Below, one piece after another: positions 53,674 through 61,608 of a DNA stretch of 64,000 nucleotides. Source of the stretch: Streptomyces sp. ISL-12 (GTDB lineage Bacteria > Actinomycetota > Actinomycetes > Streptomycetales > Streptomycetaceae); the NCBI RefSeq assembly GCF_018614415.1, contig NZ_JAGGOO010000130.1, positions 1 to 64,000 of the forward strand, given 5' to 3'. Position 1 is the first letter of the stretch. Each line of letters begins with the position of its first letter. The translations under genes and the position numbers were made by a program. The notes below the pieces were generated by a model. It did not search any database and was not told the DNA's origin. It worked only from the letters and a program-made list of their open reading frames with translations.

Positions 53674-54357
53674 CTACGCGGTGGGGGCGACGAGGCGGTA
53701 GCCGACGCCGCGCACGGTCTCGATCAGCGCCGGCCTGCGCAGCTTGGAGCGCAGGGAGGCGACGTGCACCTCCAGGGTGCGCCCGGTCCCCTCCCAGCTG
53801 GTGCGCCACACCTCGCTGATGATCTGTTCCCGGCGGAAGACCACCCCGGGGCGCTGGGCGAGGAGGGCGAGCAGGTCGAACTCCTTGCGGGTGAGCTGGA
53901 CGACCGTACCGTCGACCCGTACCTGGCGCGTGGCCAGCTCGATGTGCACGGCCCCGAGGCGCACCTCGTGCTCCGTGCCCGGCGCGTCCTCGTGGGCGGT
54001 GCGCCGGCTGACGGCGTGGATACGGGCCAGCAGTTCCCCGGTGTCGTACGGCTTGACCACGTAGTCGTCGGCACCCAGGTTGAGACCGTGGATGCGGGAG
54101 CGGACGTCGGAGCGGGCGGTCACCATGATCACCGGGGTGGCGGTGCGCTTGCGGATCTTGCCGCAGACCTCGTATCCGTCCTGGTCGGGCAGGCCCAGGT
54201 CGAGCAGGACGACGCCGAAGCCGTCGCTCTCGGGGACCAGCGCGCGCAGTGCCTCCTCGCCGTTGCGGGCGTGGGTGACGTCGAAGCCGTGCCGGGCCAG
54301 GATCGCGGACAGGGCGGCGGCGACGTGGTTGTCGTCCTCGACGAGCAGCAGTCTCAT
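53674..54357 (-). CDS. gluR: Response regulator GluR (OmpR/PhoB family)
   Basis: A 227-residue regulator. The receiver domain has EDD at 7-9, phosphoacceptor Asp53 (LLDLGLPDQDG) and the VVKPYDTGEL lysine. The C-terminal winged helix spans about 130-225 (VRLGAVHIELATRQVRVDG, LTRKEFDLLALLAQRPGVVFRREQIISEVW, TLEVHVASLRSKL, GVGYRLV). It is divergent from gluA across a 295-bp region that contains an 11-bp-phased direct repeat, a likely binding site. It is the first gene of the gluR-gluK operon. Confidence 0.95.
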   Translation of the reverse strand: MRLLLVEDDNHVAAALSAILARHGFDVTHARNGEEALRALVPESDGFGVVLLDLGLPDQDGYEVCGKIRKRTATPVIMVTARSDVRSRIHGLNLGADDYVVKPYDTGELLARIHAVSRRTAHEDAPGTEHEVRLGAVHIELATRQVRVDGTVVQLTRKEFDLLALLAQRPGVVFRREQIISEVWRTSWEGTGRTLEVHVASLRSKLRRPALIETVRGVGYRLVAPTA

Positions 54358-54544
54358 CCGGTCCCCCTTCGGTTCACCCGCCGTACGCTCGGCACGAGTA
54401 CAACGATCACGGACGCGTCGGCACGCGCGCGTACCCGTGCAGTCACGCTGATGGACAGGGACGGCGTCAAGGGGGTTCCGGTTGCGGAGACCCTGAAGTT
54501 ATCCGGCCGATATGCGCCCTGCTGACAAGTGCTACGACACGTGT

Positions 54545-54585
54545 CCGATTGCTATCGGATCGTGATGCTCAGATTCCCCTCAGAT
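54545..54585. promoter_or_regulatory. Candidate GluR binding elements in the gluR-gluA intergenic region
   Basis: CTCAGAT occurs at 54568-54574 and again at 54579-54585, exactly 11 bp apart, the spacing at which OmpR-type dimers contact one DNA face. A TCCGAT/ATCGGA inverted repeat lies just upstream (54544-54559). The gluA start is 68 bp downstream. Confidence 0.5.
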
Positions 54586-54652
54586 GTAATGACGCAGGTC
54601 GTGCGGCGTCACTACTGTCCTCCAAAACCGAGGAGGACGGAGCCTCAGAGCG

Positions 54653-55429
54653 ATGACCGAAGTATCGGTGGCCAAGCAGGATGTGGCCGAGACCGGCGAC
54701 CTGGTCGTACTGAAGGATGTCAACAAGCACTTCGGCGCGTTGCACGTGCTCCAGGACATCGATCTGACGATCGCCCGCGGCGAGGTCGTCGTGGTGATCG
54801 GGCCCTCCGGGTCCGGTAAGTCCACCCTGTGCCGCACCATCAACCGCCTGGAGACGATCGACTCCGGAGCCATCACGATCGACGGCAAGCCGCTGCCCCA
54901 GGAGGGCAGGGAGCTGGCGCGGCTGCGGGCCGACGTCGGCATGGTCTTCCAGTCCTTCAACCTCTTCGCGCACAAGACGGTGCTCGACAACGTGGTCCTG
55001 GGCCAGGTCAAGGTCCGCAAGGTCGACAAGGCGAAGGCCGAGGAGAAGGCGCGCGCCCTGCTCGACCGGGTCGGTGTGGGCGCCCAGGCGGAGAAGTACC
55101 CGGCCCAGCTCTCCGGCGGCCAGCAGCAGCGTGTCGCGATCGCCCGGGCGCTGGCCATGGACCCGAAGGTCATGCTCTTCGACGAGCCGACCTCGGCGCT
55201 CGACCCGGAGATGATCAACGAGGTCCTCGAGGTCATGCAGCAGCTCGCCCGGGACGGCATGACGATGATCGTGGTCACGCACGAGATGGGCTTCGCCCGG
55301 TCGGCGGCCAACCGTGTGGTCTTCATGGCGGACGGCCGGATCGTCGAAGAGGCCACGCCGGACCAGTTCTTCAGCAACCCGCGCAGCGACCGCGCCAAGG
55401 ACTTCCTGTCGAAGATCCTGCACCACTGA
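54653..55429 (+). CDS. gluA: Glutamate ABC transporter ATPase GluA
   Basis: ATP-binding subunit of a polar amino acid importer, 258 residues. Complete motifs are present: Walker A GPSGSGKST, Q-loop VFQSFNLF, signature LSGGQQQR, Walker B VMLFDEPTSALD and the H-loop VVTHEM. Similarity is to the GluA/GlnQ group. First gene of gluABCD, divergent from gluR. The spacing to gluB is 90 bp. Transcription is probably controlled by GluR. Confidence 0.96.
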   Translation: MTEVSVAKQDVAETGDLVVLKDVNKHFGALHVLQDIDLTIARGEVVVVIGPSGSGKSTLCRTINRLETIDSGAITIDGKPLPQEGRELARLRADVGMVFQSFNLFAHKTVLDNVVLGQVKVRKVDKAKAEEKARALLDRVGVGAQAEKYPAQLSGGQQQRVAIARALAMDPKVMLFDEPTSALDPEMINEVLEVMQQLARDGMTMIVVTHEMGFARSAANRVVFMADGRIVEEATPDQFFSNPRSDRAKDFLSKILHH

Positions 55430-55519
55430 CGCGACCGGCATCCCCGCGTCACCGGTCCACGTCACCCGCGCTCGACGGCCCTCATCTGCTCGTCTGAACA
55501 CAGTCAAAGGATGTTCACC

Positions 55520-56353
55520 ATGAAGCTCCTCAAGGTCACCGCCGCCTCGGCCACCGTGCTCGCCCTCGCCCTGTCCGCCACCGCCTGTGGTTCCGACGAC
55601 GACGACAGCGGCTCCTCCGGGGGCGGCAAGAAGATCACCATCGGCATCAAGTTCGACCAGCCGGGCCTCGGCCAGAAGACGCCGGACGGCTACGAGGGCT
55701 TCGACGTGGACGTCGCGACGTACGTCGCCAAGAAGCTCGGCTACAGCGAGGACCAGATCGAGTGGAAGGAGTCGAAGAGCGCCGACCGCGAGACCATGCT
55801 GCAGCGCGGTGACGTCGACTTCATCGCCGCGACCTACTCGATCACCGACGAGCGCGCCGCGAAGGTCGACTTCGCCGGCCCGTACCTGCTCGCGCACCAG
55901 GACGTGCTGGTCCGTGCCGACGACGACTCCATCAAGTCGCAGGAGGACCTGAACAGCAAGAAGCTCTGCTCGGTCACCGGCTCGACCTCCGCGCAGAACA
56001 TCAAGGACAAGCTGGCCCCCAAGGCCCAGCTGCAGCCGTACCCCACCTACTCCGCCTGTCTGACCGGTCTGCAGAACGGCGCCATCGACGCGCTGACCAC
56101 GGACGACTCGATCCTCGCCGGTTACGCCGCCCAGTCGCAGTTCAAGGGCAAGTTCAAGCTCGGCGGCTTCAAGATGACCAACGAGAACTACGGCATCGGC
56201 GTCAAGAAGGGCAGCGACCTCAAGGACAAGATCAACACCGCTCTTGAGGACATGGTCTCCGACGGCGCCTGGGACAAGGCCGTGAAGGACAACTTCGGTC
56301 CCGCGAACTACAAGAACGAGCCCGCTCCGAAGATCGGCGACATCAAGAGCTGA
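55520..56353 (+). CDS. gluB: Glutamate-binding lipoprotein GluB
   Basis: Substrate-binding protein of 277 residues. A type II signal peptide ends with the lipobox LSATAC-G (Cys at about residue 23), so it is lipid-anchored outside the membrane. The binding fold is family 3: YEGFDVDVATYVAKKLGY, GDVDFIAATYSITDERAAKVDFAGPYL, LCSVTGSTSAQNIKDK and LTTDDSILAGYA. ATG 55520 has AAAGGA at 8 nt; ATG 55511 is too close to it. It delivers glutamate to GluC/GluD. Confidence 0.96.
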   Translation: MKLLKVTAASATVLALALSATACGSDDDDSGSSGGGKKITIGIKFDQPGLGQKTPDGYEGFDVDVATYVAKKLGYSEDQIEWKESKSADRETMLQRGDVDFIAATYSITDERAAKVDFAGPYLLAHQDVLVRADDDSIKSQEDLNSKKLCSVTGSTSAQNIKDKLAPKAQLQPYPTYSACLTGLQNGAIDALTTDDSILAGYAAQSQFKGKFKLGGFKMTNENYGIGVKKGSDLKDKINTALEDMVSDGAWDKAVKDNFGPANYKNEPAPKIGDIKS

Positions 56354-56440
56354 GGCCGCGCCTGACACAGGGTGCGCCGTCCCGGGTGGGGGCCGGCGCG
56401 CCCTGTCCGGGCACCCCTACACGCGGAAGCGCGGGAGATC

Positions 56441-57109
56441 GTGTTCGACTTCTTGGAAGACTACGACCTGCTGGGAGCCTTCTGGACGACGGTGCAGCTC
56501 ACCCTGCTGTCGGCCGTCGGCTCCCTGATCTGGGGCACTCTGCTGGCCGCCATGCGCGTCAGCCCGGTCCCGCTGATGCGCGGTTTCGGGACCGCGTACG
56601 TCAACATCGTGCGGAACATTCCGCTCACCGTCATCATCCTGTTCTCGTCCCTCGGCCTGAGCCAGACCCTGGGCGTCTACCTCGGTGCCGAAGGCGACTT
56701 CGAGTCGCTCAACTTCCGGCTCGCCGTCCTCGGCCTGATCCTCTACACCGCGGCCTTCGTCTGTGAGGCGCTGCGCTCCGGCATCAACACGGTGCCGGTC
56801 GGCCAGGCCGAGGCGGCGCGGGCCATCGGCCTCAGCTTCAGTCAGGTGCTGAGCCTGGTGGTGCTCCCCCAGGCGTTCCGTTCCTCGGTGACGCCGCTGG
56901 CGAACGTGCTGATCGCGCTCACCAAGAACACCACGGTGGCCGCCGCGATCGGCGTCGCCGAGGCGGCGCTGCTGATGAAGGAGATGATCGAGAACGAGGC
57001 CCAGCTGCTGCTGATCTCCGCGGTCATCGCCCTCGGTTTCGTGATTCTGACGCTGCCGACCGGCCTGATCCTGGGCTGGGTGGGCAAGAAGGTGGCGGTG
57101 AAGCGATGA
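56441..57109 (+). CDS. gluC: Glutamate ABC transporter permease GluC
   Basis: A 222-residue His/Glu/Gln-type permease with about five helices. The amino-acid permease motif around EAARAIGLSFSQVLSLVVLPQAFRSSVTPLANVLIALTKNTTVA contains the EAA loop. GTG 56441 follows GGGAGATC. Its ATGA overlap with gluD indicates coupled translation. Confidence 0.95.
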   Translation: MFDFLEDYDLLGAFWTTVQLTLLSAVGSLIWGTLLAAMRVSPVPLMRGFGTAYVNIVRNIPLTVIILFSSLGLSQTLGVYLGAEGDFESLNFRLAVLGLILYTAAFVCEALRSGINTVPVGQAEAARAIGLSFSQVLSLVVLPQAFRSSVTPLANVLIALTKNTTVAAAIGVAEAALLMKEMIENEAQLLLISAVIALGFVILTLPTGLILGWVGKKVAVKR

Positions 57110-57987
57110 GCTCCGTTCTCTACGACGCCCAGGGCCCCCGGGCCAAGCGGCGCAACGTCGTCCTCACCGCGGTCTTCGTGGTCGCCCTCGCCGCCGTGCT
57201 CTGGTGGGTCATCACCACCCTCCAGGACAAGGGCCAGCTGGAGTGGGCGAAGTGGGAGATGTTCTTCACCGGCACCGAGGCCTGGTCGACGTACATCTGG
57301 CCGGGCCTGGAGAACACCCTCAAGGCCGCCGCCCTCGCGGTGGTGATAGCGCTGCCCCTCGGCGCCGTGTTCGGCATCGCCCGGCTGTCCGACCACGCCT
57401 GGGTGCGGATCCCCGCCGGGATCGTGGTGGAGTTCTTCCGCTCCATCCCCGTCCTGGTCCTGATGATCTTCGGCCTGGCGCTGTTCGCCGAGTACACCGA
57501 CGTCAGCTCGGACGACCGTCCGCTGTACGCGGTCGTCACGGGTCTGGTGCTGTACAACGCCTCGGTCCTCGCCGAGATCGTCCGGGCGGGCATCCTCACC
57601 CTGCCCAAGGGGCAGTCCGAGGCGGCCATGGCGATCGGTCTGCGCAAGGGCCAGCTGATGCGGCTGATCCTGCTGCCGCAGGCGGTCACCGCGATGCTGC
57701 CGGCCATCGTCAGCCAGCTCGTCGTGATCGTGAAGGACACCGCCCTCGGTGGCGCCGTCCTCACCTTCCCCGAACTGCTGTCCTCGGCCAACACGATGAG
57801 CGGCTACTACGGCGCCAACACCATCGCCAGCTTCACGGTGGTGGCCGTGATCTACATCGCGATCAACTTCGCCCTCACCAGCTTCGCGAGCTGGCTGGAG
57901 CGCCGGCTGCGGCAGGGCAAGAAGTCGACCGGCGCGGTCCTCAAGGCGACCGACGACCAGGCGAACGCCGGGGCCACGACGGTCTGA
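57106..57987 (+). CDS. gluD: Glutamate ABC transporter permease GluD
   Basis: A 293-residue second permease with an extended N-terminal membrane segment and a charged tail. The EAA loop lies in QSEAAMAIGLRKGQLMRLILLPQAVTAMLPAIVSQLVVIVKDTALGG. It overlaps gluC by 4 bp. Together with GluC it forms the membrane channel of the importer. It is the last gene of the operon; an unusual 21-bp repeat array follows 42 bp later. Confidence 0.95.
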   Translation: MSSVLYDAQGPRAKRRNVVLTAVFVVALAAVLWWVITTLQDKGQLEWAKWEMFFTGTEAWSTYIWPGLENTLKAAALAVVIALPLGAVFGIARLSDHAWVRIPAGIVVEFFRSIPVLVLMIFGLALFAEYTDVSSDDRPLYAVVTGLVLYNASVLAEIVRAGILTLPKGQSEAAMAIGLRKGQLMRLILLPQAVTAMLPAIVSQLVVIVKDTALGGAVLTFPELLSSANTMSGYYGANTIASFTVVAVIYIAINFALTSFASWLERRLRQGKKSTGAVLKATDDQANAGATTV

Positions 57988-58029
57988 CGGCCGGTCACCT
58001 CGCCGGAGCACCAGTGCGGCGGCGCGACC

Positions 58030-58197
58030 GTCAGTAGGACCGGTACGGCCGTCAGTACGGCAGGTACGGCCGTCAGTACGACCGGTACAGCCGTCAGTAC
58101 GGCAGGTACAGCCGTCAGTACGGCAGGTACGGCCGTCGGTACGACCGGTACAGCCGTCAGTACGGTCGGCACGACCGTCAGTGCGGCTGTCAGTGCG
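58030..58197. repeat. 21-bp tandem repeat array (seven full units plus degenerate end)
   Basis: Units begin every 21 bp from 58030 to 58156, with consensus GTCAGTACGGCAGGTACGGCC. Units alternate between GGCAGG and GACCGG in the centre and end in CGGCC or CAGCC. A degenerate eighth unit follows. The array lies in the 402-bp gap between gluD and the monooxygenase gene. No ORF using it looks genuine on either strand. Abundant GTAC and CGGCCG-like motifs give it local self-complementarity. Confidence 0.92.
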
Positions 58198-58389
58198 GAT
58201 TTCGGTGCGACCACCAGTACGATCATCGGCATGGCCGATACGGAGGCAGTGGCATGATCGCCACTGCCTCCGTCGCTTGACGGGGACACCGGCAATGGGT
58301 TGCATACGTTCTGTGATCGTGCACCCTGCTCCAATGTCCTGTTCACCTGTGTCCCCGCGGACACCGCAGCGGGCAGGGGGCGCCGCGCC

Positions 58390-60018
58390 GTGGACCCGGT
58401 GATCATCGTCGGAGCGGGGCCCGTCGGGCTCACGCTCGCCCTGGCCCTGGCCCGGCAGGAGGTGCCCTGCGTCGTCCTCGACGAGGGACCGGGCAAGGAC
58501 GAACCCCGCCCCGCGCGCACCGTCGTCCTGCCCGAGGACACCGTCGCCCTCCTGGAACGGCTCACGGGCGCGCCGCTCGACCGGGCCGGATTCCGTTGGG
58601 CCGGATGGCGGTCGATGCGGCGCAGGCAGGTGACGCGCGAGATCACCTTCGGCGACACCGATCCGGCCCCGCTGCACATCGCCCAGCACCTGCTGACCGG
58701 CGCGCTGCGCACGGCCCTGGCCCGCGAGTCCCACGTGAAGATCGCCGTGGACAGCCGCGTGGACGCCGTGGAGCAGGAGCCCTCCGGGGTCACCGCCCAC
58801 ACCCGCGGCCCCAAGGGCACCTGGTGGCGCGGCAGTTACCTGGTCGGCTGCGACGGCCCCCGCTCCACCGTGCGCAAACTCCAGGACATCCGCTTCCCCG
58901 GCCGCACCGCGGTGGAACGGCACGCCGTCGCCGCCCTGCGCACCGAGCTGCCGTGGGGTGAAGAAGCGTTGCTCCACCGGTCGCCGCCGTGGCGTACGTC
59001 GGGCCCGTCGGCCGGCGAGATCACCGGCCGTCCCCTGCCCGACGGGGTGTGGCGCCTGGACTGGCTGCTGCCGCCGGGCAAGGACCTGGTCACGCCGGAA
59101 CTGCTGGTCACCCGCGTCCGGGAGACCCTCGCCGGCTGGCACGGCGGGACCGCGCCGGCGTACGAACTCCTCGACACCGGCGTCCACATCGTCCACCACC
59201 GACTGGCCCGCCGCTGGCGCGCCGGCCGCGTGCTGCTCGCCGGGGACGCGGCACACCTGCTCGGCGCGCTGGGCACCCAGGGGCTCGACGAGGGGCTGCG
59301 GGACGCCGACAACCTGGCCTGGAAACTGGCGCTGGCCTGGCACCACGGGCCGAACGAGGCGCTCCTCGACAGCTACCAGGCGGAGCGGCGCACGGCGATC
59401 GTCGCACGGCTGCGGGCCGCCGACCAGGCCCTGCCTCTGCTGCGCGGCGGTGGCGGACTGCGCGGGTACGTCCCCGGCTCGTCCCGGGGTCACGACGCAT
59501 TGCTCACGGACGGTCACTTGGGGCGCGGAACGCTCGGTGCGCCGGGGGCGTACACCGATTCGCCGCTCGCACCTCCGCACCTCGACGGGGAGATCGCGGT
59601 CGGTACGGCACCGGGCGAGCAGGTCAGCGACGTACGGGTGACCGCGGAGGACGGCACCTTCGTCCGGCTGCGGGACCGGCTGGGGCGCGGGGCGCTGCTG
59701 GTGGTGCTGGTCGCGCCGGGTACCGGTGTGTGGGAGCGCAGGCACTGGGTGACCGCCGGCATCATGCCCCGGCTGGCGGCGGCGGTGACCGCGCTGCCGT
59801 ACCGCGCTGAGCTACTGGTCGCCGAGAGCTATCCGGGCGCCGGCGCCCACACCGTGCTGCTGGTGCGGCCCGACGGCCACCTGGTCACGGCGTTGAACGG
59901 GGTCCGCCCGGCCGACCTGTACACGGCGGCCGAGGCGGCGCTGGGCGGGGCGGCACGGCCTGCGGCGTCGGCATCGGCCTCGGCATCCGCGCCCCAGGCG
60001 TCGGCGGCCTCCGGCTGA
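58390..60018 (+). CDS. FAD-dependent aromatic monooxygenase (PheA/TfdB-like)
   Basis: A 542-residue group A flavoprotein hydroxylase. The N-terminal FAD GxGxxG is VIIVGAGPVGLTLALALA (about 5-22). The DG motif is LVGCDGPRSTVRK. The second FAD motif GRVLLAGDAAHLLGALGTQGLDEGLRDADNLAWKLA is slightly atypical (LGALGTQG instead of PPFGGQG). A thioredoxin-like C-terminal domain follows, then an Ala/Ser-rich tail. GTG 58390 was chosen after AGGGGGCG. The substrate is unknown. It ends before a perfect terminator. Confidence 0.9.
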   Translation: MDPVIIVGAGPVGLTLALALARQEVPCVVLDEGPGKDEPRPARTVVLPEDTVALLERLTGAPLDRAGFRWAGWRSMRRRQVTREITFGDTDPAPLHIAQHLLTGALRTALARESHVKIAVDSRVDAVEQEPSGVTAHTRGPKGTWWRGSYLVGCDGPRSTVRKLQDIRFPGRTAVERHAVAALRTELPWGEEALLHRSPPWRTSGPSAGEITGRPLPDGVWRLDWLLPPGKDLVTPELLVTRVRETLAGWHGGTAPAYELLDTGVHIVHHRLARRWRAGRVLLAGDAAHLLGALGTQGLDEGLRDADNLAWKLALAWHHGPNEALLDSYQAERRTAIVARLRAADQALPLLRGGGGLRGYVPGSSRGHDALLTDGHLGRGTLGAPGAYTDSPLAPPHLDGEIAVGTAPGEQVSDVRVTAEDGTFVRLRDRLGRGALLVVLVAPGTGVWERRHWVTAGIMPRLAAAVTALPYRAELLVAESYPGAGAHTVLLVRPDGHLVTALNGVRPADLYTAAEAALGGAARPAASASASASAPQASAASG

Positions 60019-60024
60019 GGCACC

Positions 60025-60063
60025 ACTCACCGTCACCGCACCGTCCGCGTGGTGACGGTGAGT
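60025..60063. terminator. Terminator after the monooxygenase gene
   Basis: A perfect 13-bp stem (60025-60037 with 60051-60063) begins 7 bp after the monooxygenase stop codon. It ends exactly where the -35 of the next promoter begins. Confidence 0.85.
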
Positions 60064-60091
60064 TGACCGGTCCGCGCGGTCATGGTGTACT
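60063..60091 (+). promoter_or_regulatory. Promoter of the leader peptide-cysteine dioxygenase operon
   Basis: TTGACC (60063-60068), a 17-bp spacer and TGTACT (60086-60091) form a good housekeeping-type promoter. The -10 ends 7 nt before ATG 60099, so the transcript probably begins at or within a base of that ATG and is leaderless. Confidence 0.65.
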
Positions 60092-60098
60092 CCGGACC

Positions 60099-60185
60099 AT
60101 GACCGACACCGACGTGCGCCTGTGGCGGAGGGTCCATATGGACCTCGTCCGCTACGCAGGCTGCGTGTGTCGTCCGCCCTGCTGA
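60099..60185 (+). CDS. Cysteine-rich leader peptide (uORF)
   Basis: A 28-codon ORF that reads MTDTDVRLWRRVHMD, continues LVRYAGCVCRPPC and then stops. Three Cys codons lie among the last seven sense codons. The Arg-rich VRLWRRVHMDLVRYAG core resembles actinobacterial leader peptides found ahead of sulfur-metabolism genes. It appears leaderless. It ends 72 nt before the cysteine dioxygenase start, and the gap holds a GCGCGCG/CGCGCGC hairpin (60203-60232). The predicted role is translation-coupled sensing of cysteine supply to control the downstream operon. In mycobacteria such Cys-rich leaderless uORFs act as attenuators; action here is inferred. Confidence 0.7.
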   Translation: MTDTDVRLWRRVHMDLVRYAGCVCRPPC

Positions 60186-60257
60186 ATTCGCCTCCTTCTC
60201 CTGCGCGCGCCGTTTCGCACGCCGCCGCGCGCTCCCGCGAACTCCCGGACGGTAACC

Positions 60258-60818
60258 GTGTCTGTCTCGTTCCCTTCCCTCCCGTCTTCCCCCTCTTCCG
60301 CCAGCCCTTCGCCCGCCCGTGTCGCGGCGCCCACCCAGGCGGATCTCCTCGCCTTCGCACGGCGCGCCGCCGCCGACACCACGCTCATCGCCTCGCTCCC
60401 GCTGGACCCCCAGGGCCGTACCTGGGTACGGCTGGAGGGGCCGGCCGGCAGTGAGGCGTGGCTGATCGGCTGGCCGCCCGGCACCGGCACCGGCTGGCAC
60501 GACCACGCCGACTCGGTGGGCGCGTTCGTGACCGCGGCCGGCGAGCTCGCGGAGAACGCGCTCGCCGCCCGGCTGCCCACCCACGCCTGGCGCACCCTGG
60601 AGCTGGCCGACGGCGTGGACCGGGAGCGCCGGCTGTCGGCCGGGCAGGGGCGTGCCTTCGGCCGGCACCATGTGCACGAGGTGCTCAACGACTCCCCGGA
60701 CCAGCACGCCGTCTCGGTCCACGCCTACTACCCGCCGCTGCCGCTGATGCGCCGCTACAGCCGCACCGGCCCCGTCCTCCGTCTGGAGCAGGTCGAACGC
60801 CCGGAGGACTGGCAGTGA
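60258..60818 (+). CDS. Cysteine dioxygenase family protein
   Basis: A 186-residue cupin enzyme that should oxidise cysteine (or a related thiol) to the sulfinic acid with non-heme iron. The metal-binding His residues are visible in TGWHDHADSVGAF (His81, His83) and FGRHHVHEVLND (His137/138 and His140). The first 25 residues are a Ser/Pro-rich extension. GTG 60258 has a weak GGACGG upstream, consistent with regulated translation. Its stop overlaps the rhodanese start as GTGA. It lies behind the Cys-rich leader peptide. Confidence 0.88.
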   Translation: MSVSFPSLPSSPSSASPSPARVAAPTQADLLAFARRAAADTTLIASLPLDPQGRTWVRLEGPAGSEAWLIGWPPGTGTGWHDHADSVGAFVTAAGELAENALAARLPTHAWRTLELADGVDRERRLSAGQGRAFGRHHVHEVLNDSPDQHAVSVHAYYPPLPLMRRYSRTGPVLRLEQVERPEDWQ

Positions 60819-61402
60819 GCGGCCTGGACGGGCGCGAGGGGATCGAGGGGCTGGTGGCGGATGACGGGCCGGTCGGGGGCGGCGGGCCGGTGGAGGACGA
60901 GGGCTTGGTGGGGACCCACGGACCGGCCGGGGCCAACGGACCCGTCGGGGCCAACGGACCGGCCGGGGCCAACGGACCCGTCGGGGCCGACAGACCCGTC
61001 GGGATCGACACCCTGCTGGAGCAGGTGCGTCAGGGCTACGAGCGGATCGGGCCGCGCGAGGCACACCGGGCCGCCGAGGCGGGCGAGGCACTCCTGATCG
61101 ACATCCGGTACGCCGCACTGCGCGAGCGGGACGGCCTGGTCCCCGGCGCCCTCGTGATCGAGCGCAACGAACTGGAGTGGCGGCTGGACCCCCGGGGCAG
61201 CCACCGCGTCCCCGAGGCCACCGGTCATGACCTGCGGATCGTCGTGCTCTGCGACGAGGGGTACGCCTCCAGCCTGGCGGCGGAGTCCCTGCACCGCCTG
61301 GGCCTGCTCCGGGCCACCGATCTGACCGGTGGCTTCCAGGCCTGGCGGGCGGCGGGGCTGCCCGTGCTGCACCCACCGGTCCAGGCACCGGACTCGCAGT
61401 AG
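60815..61402 (+). CDS. Rhodanese-like protein with collagen-like N-terminal repeats
   Basis: A 195-residue protein. Residues 33-63 form an uninterrupted Gly-X-Y run (repeats of GPVGAN and GPAGAN) encoded by two 36-bp tandem units. A single rhodanese domain follows (GPREAHRAAEAGEALLIDIRYAALRERDGLVPGALVI), with active-site Cys146 in the loop CDEGYAS and the DLTGGFQAWRAAGLP tail. It likely handles persulfide or sulfane sulfur. GTG 60815 overlaps the dioxygenase stop and follows GGAGG. Co-expression with the dioxygenase fits cysteine-sulfur catabolism. Confidence 0.9.
   Translation: MSGLDGREGIEGLVADDGPVGGGGPVEDEGLVGTHGPAGANGPVGANGPAGANGPVGADRPVGIDTLLEQVRQGYERIGPREAHRAAEAGEALLIDIRYAALRERDGLVPGALVIERNELEWRLDPRGSHRVPEATGHDLRIVVLCDEGYASSLAAESLHRLGLLRATDLTGGFQAWRAAGLPVLHPPVQAPDSQ
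60920..60991. repeat. 36-bp tandem repeat in rhodanese gene
   Basis: Two 36-bp units (60920-60955, 60956-60991) differ only near the end. They encode the Gly-X-Y segment. Each unit is itself two related 18-bp halves. Confidence 0.88.
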
Positions 61403-61608
61403 AACGATGCCGTGTCCGCCGGGCCCCTGGTGATCAGCCGTGTCCGGATCACGGCCGCAGTACTGTCCCGGCCCTTGACCCCGGCGCCGCACGGGCGGGG
61501 TCGGCCGACGCCCCCCGGGTGGTGTCGACCGGCCCTCGGCGTCGAGATCGGCCCACCAGGTGATCGTGCGTCGGGAGTCCCCCTCCCCCGGCCCCCTACC
61601 CACCCCGG

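Noticed and set aside
58030..58197. CRISPR-like array
   Set aside because: The 21-bp units are contiguous with no unique spacers and no cas genes are present; it is a tandem repeat.
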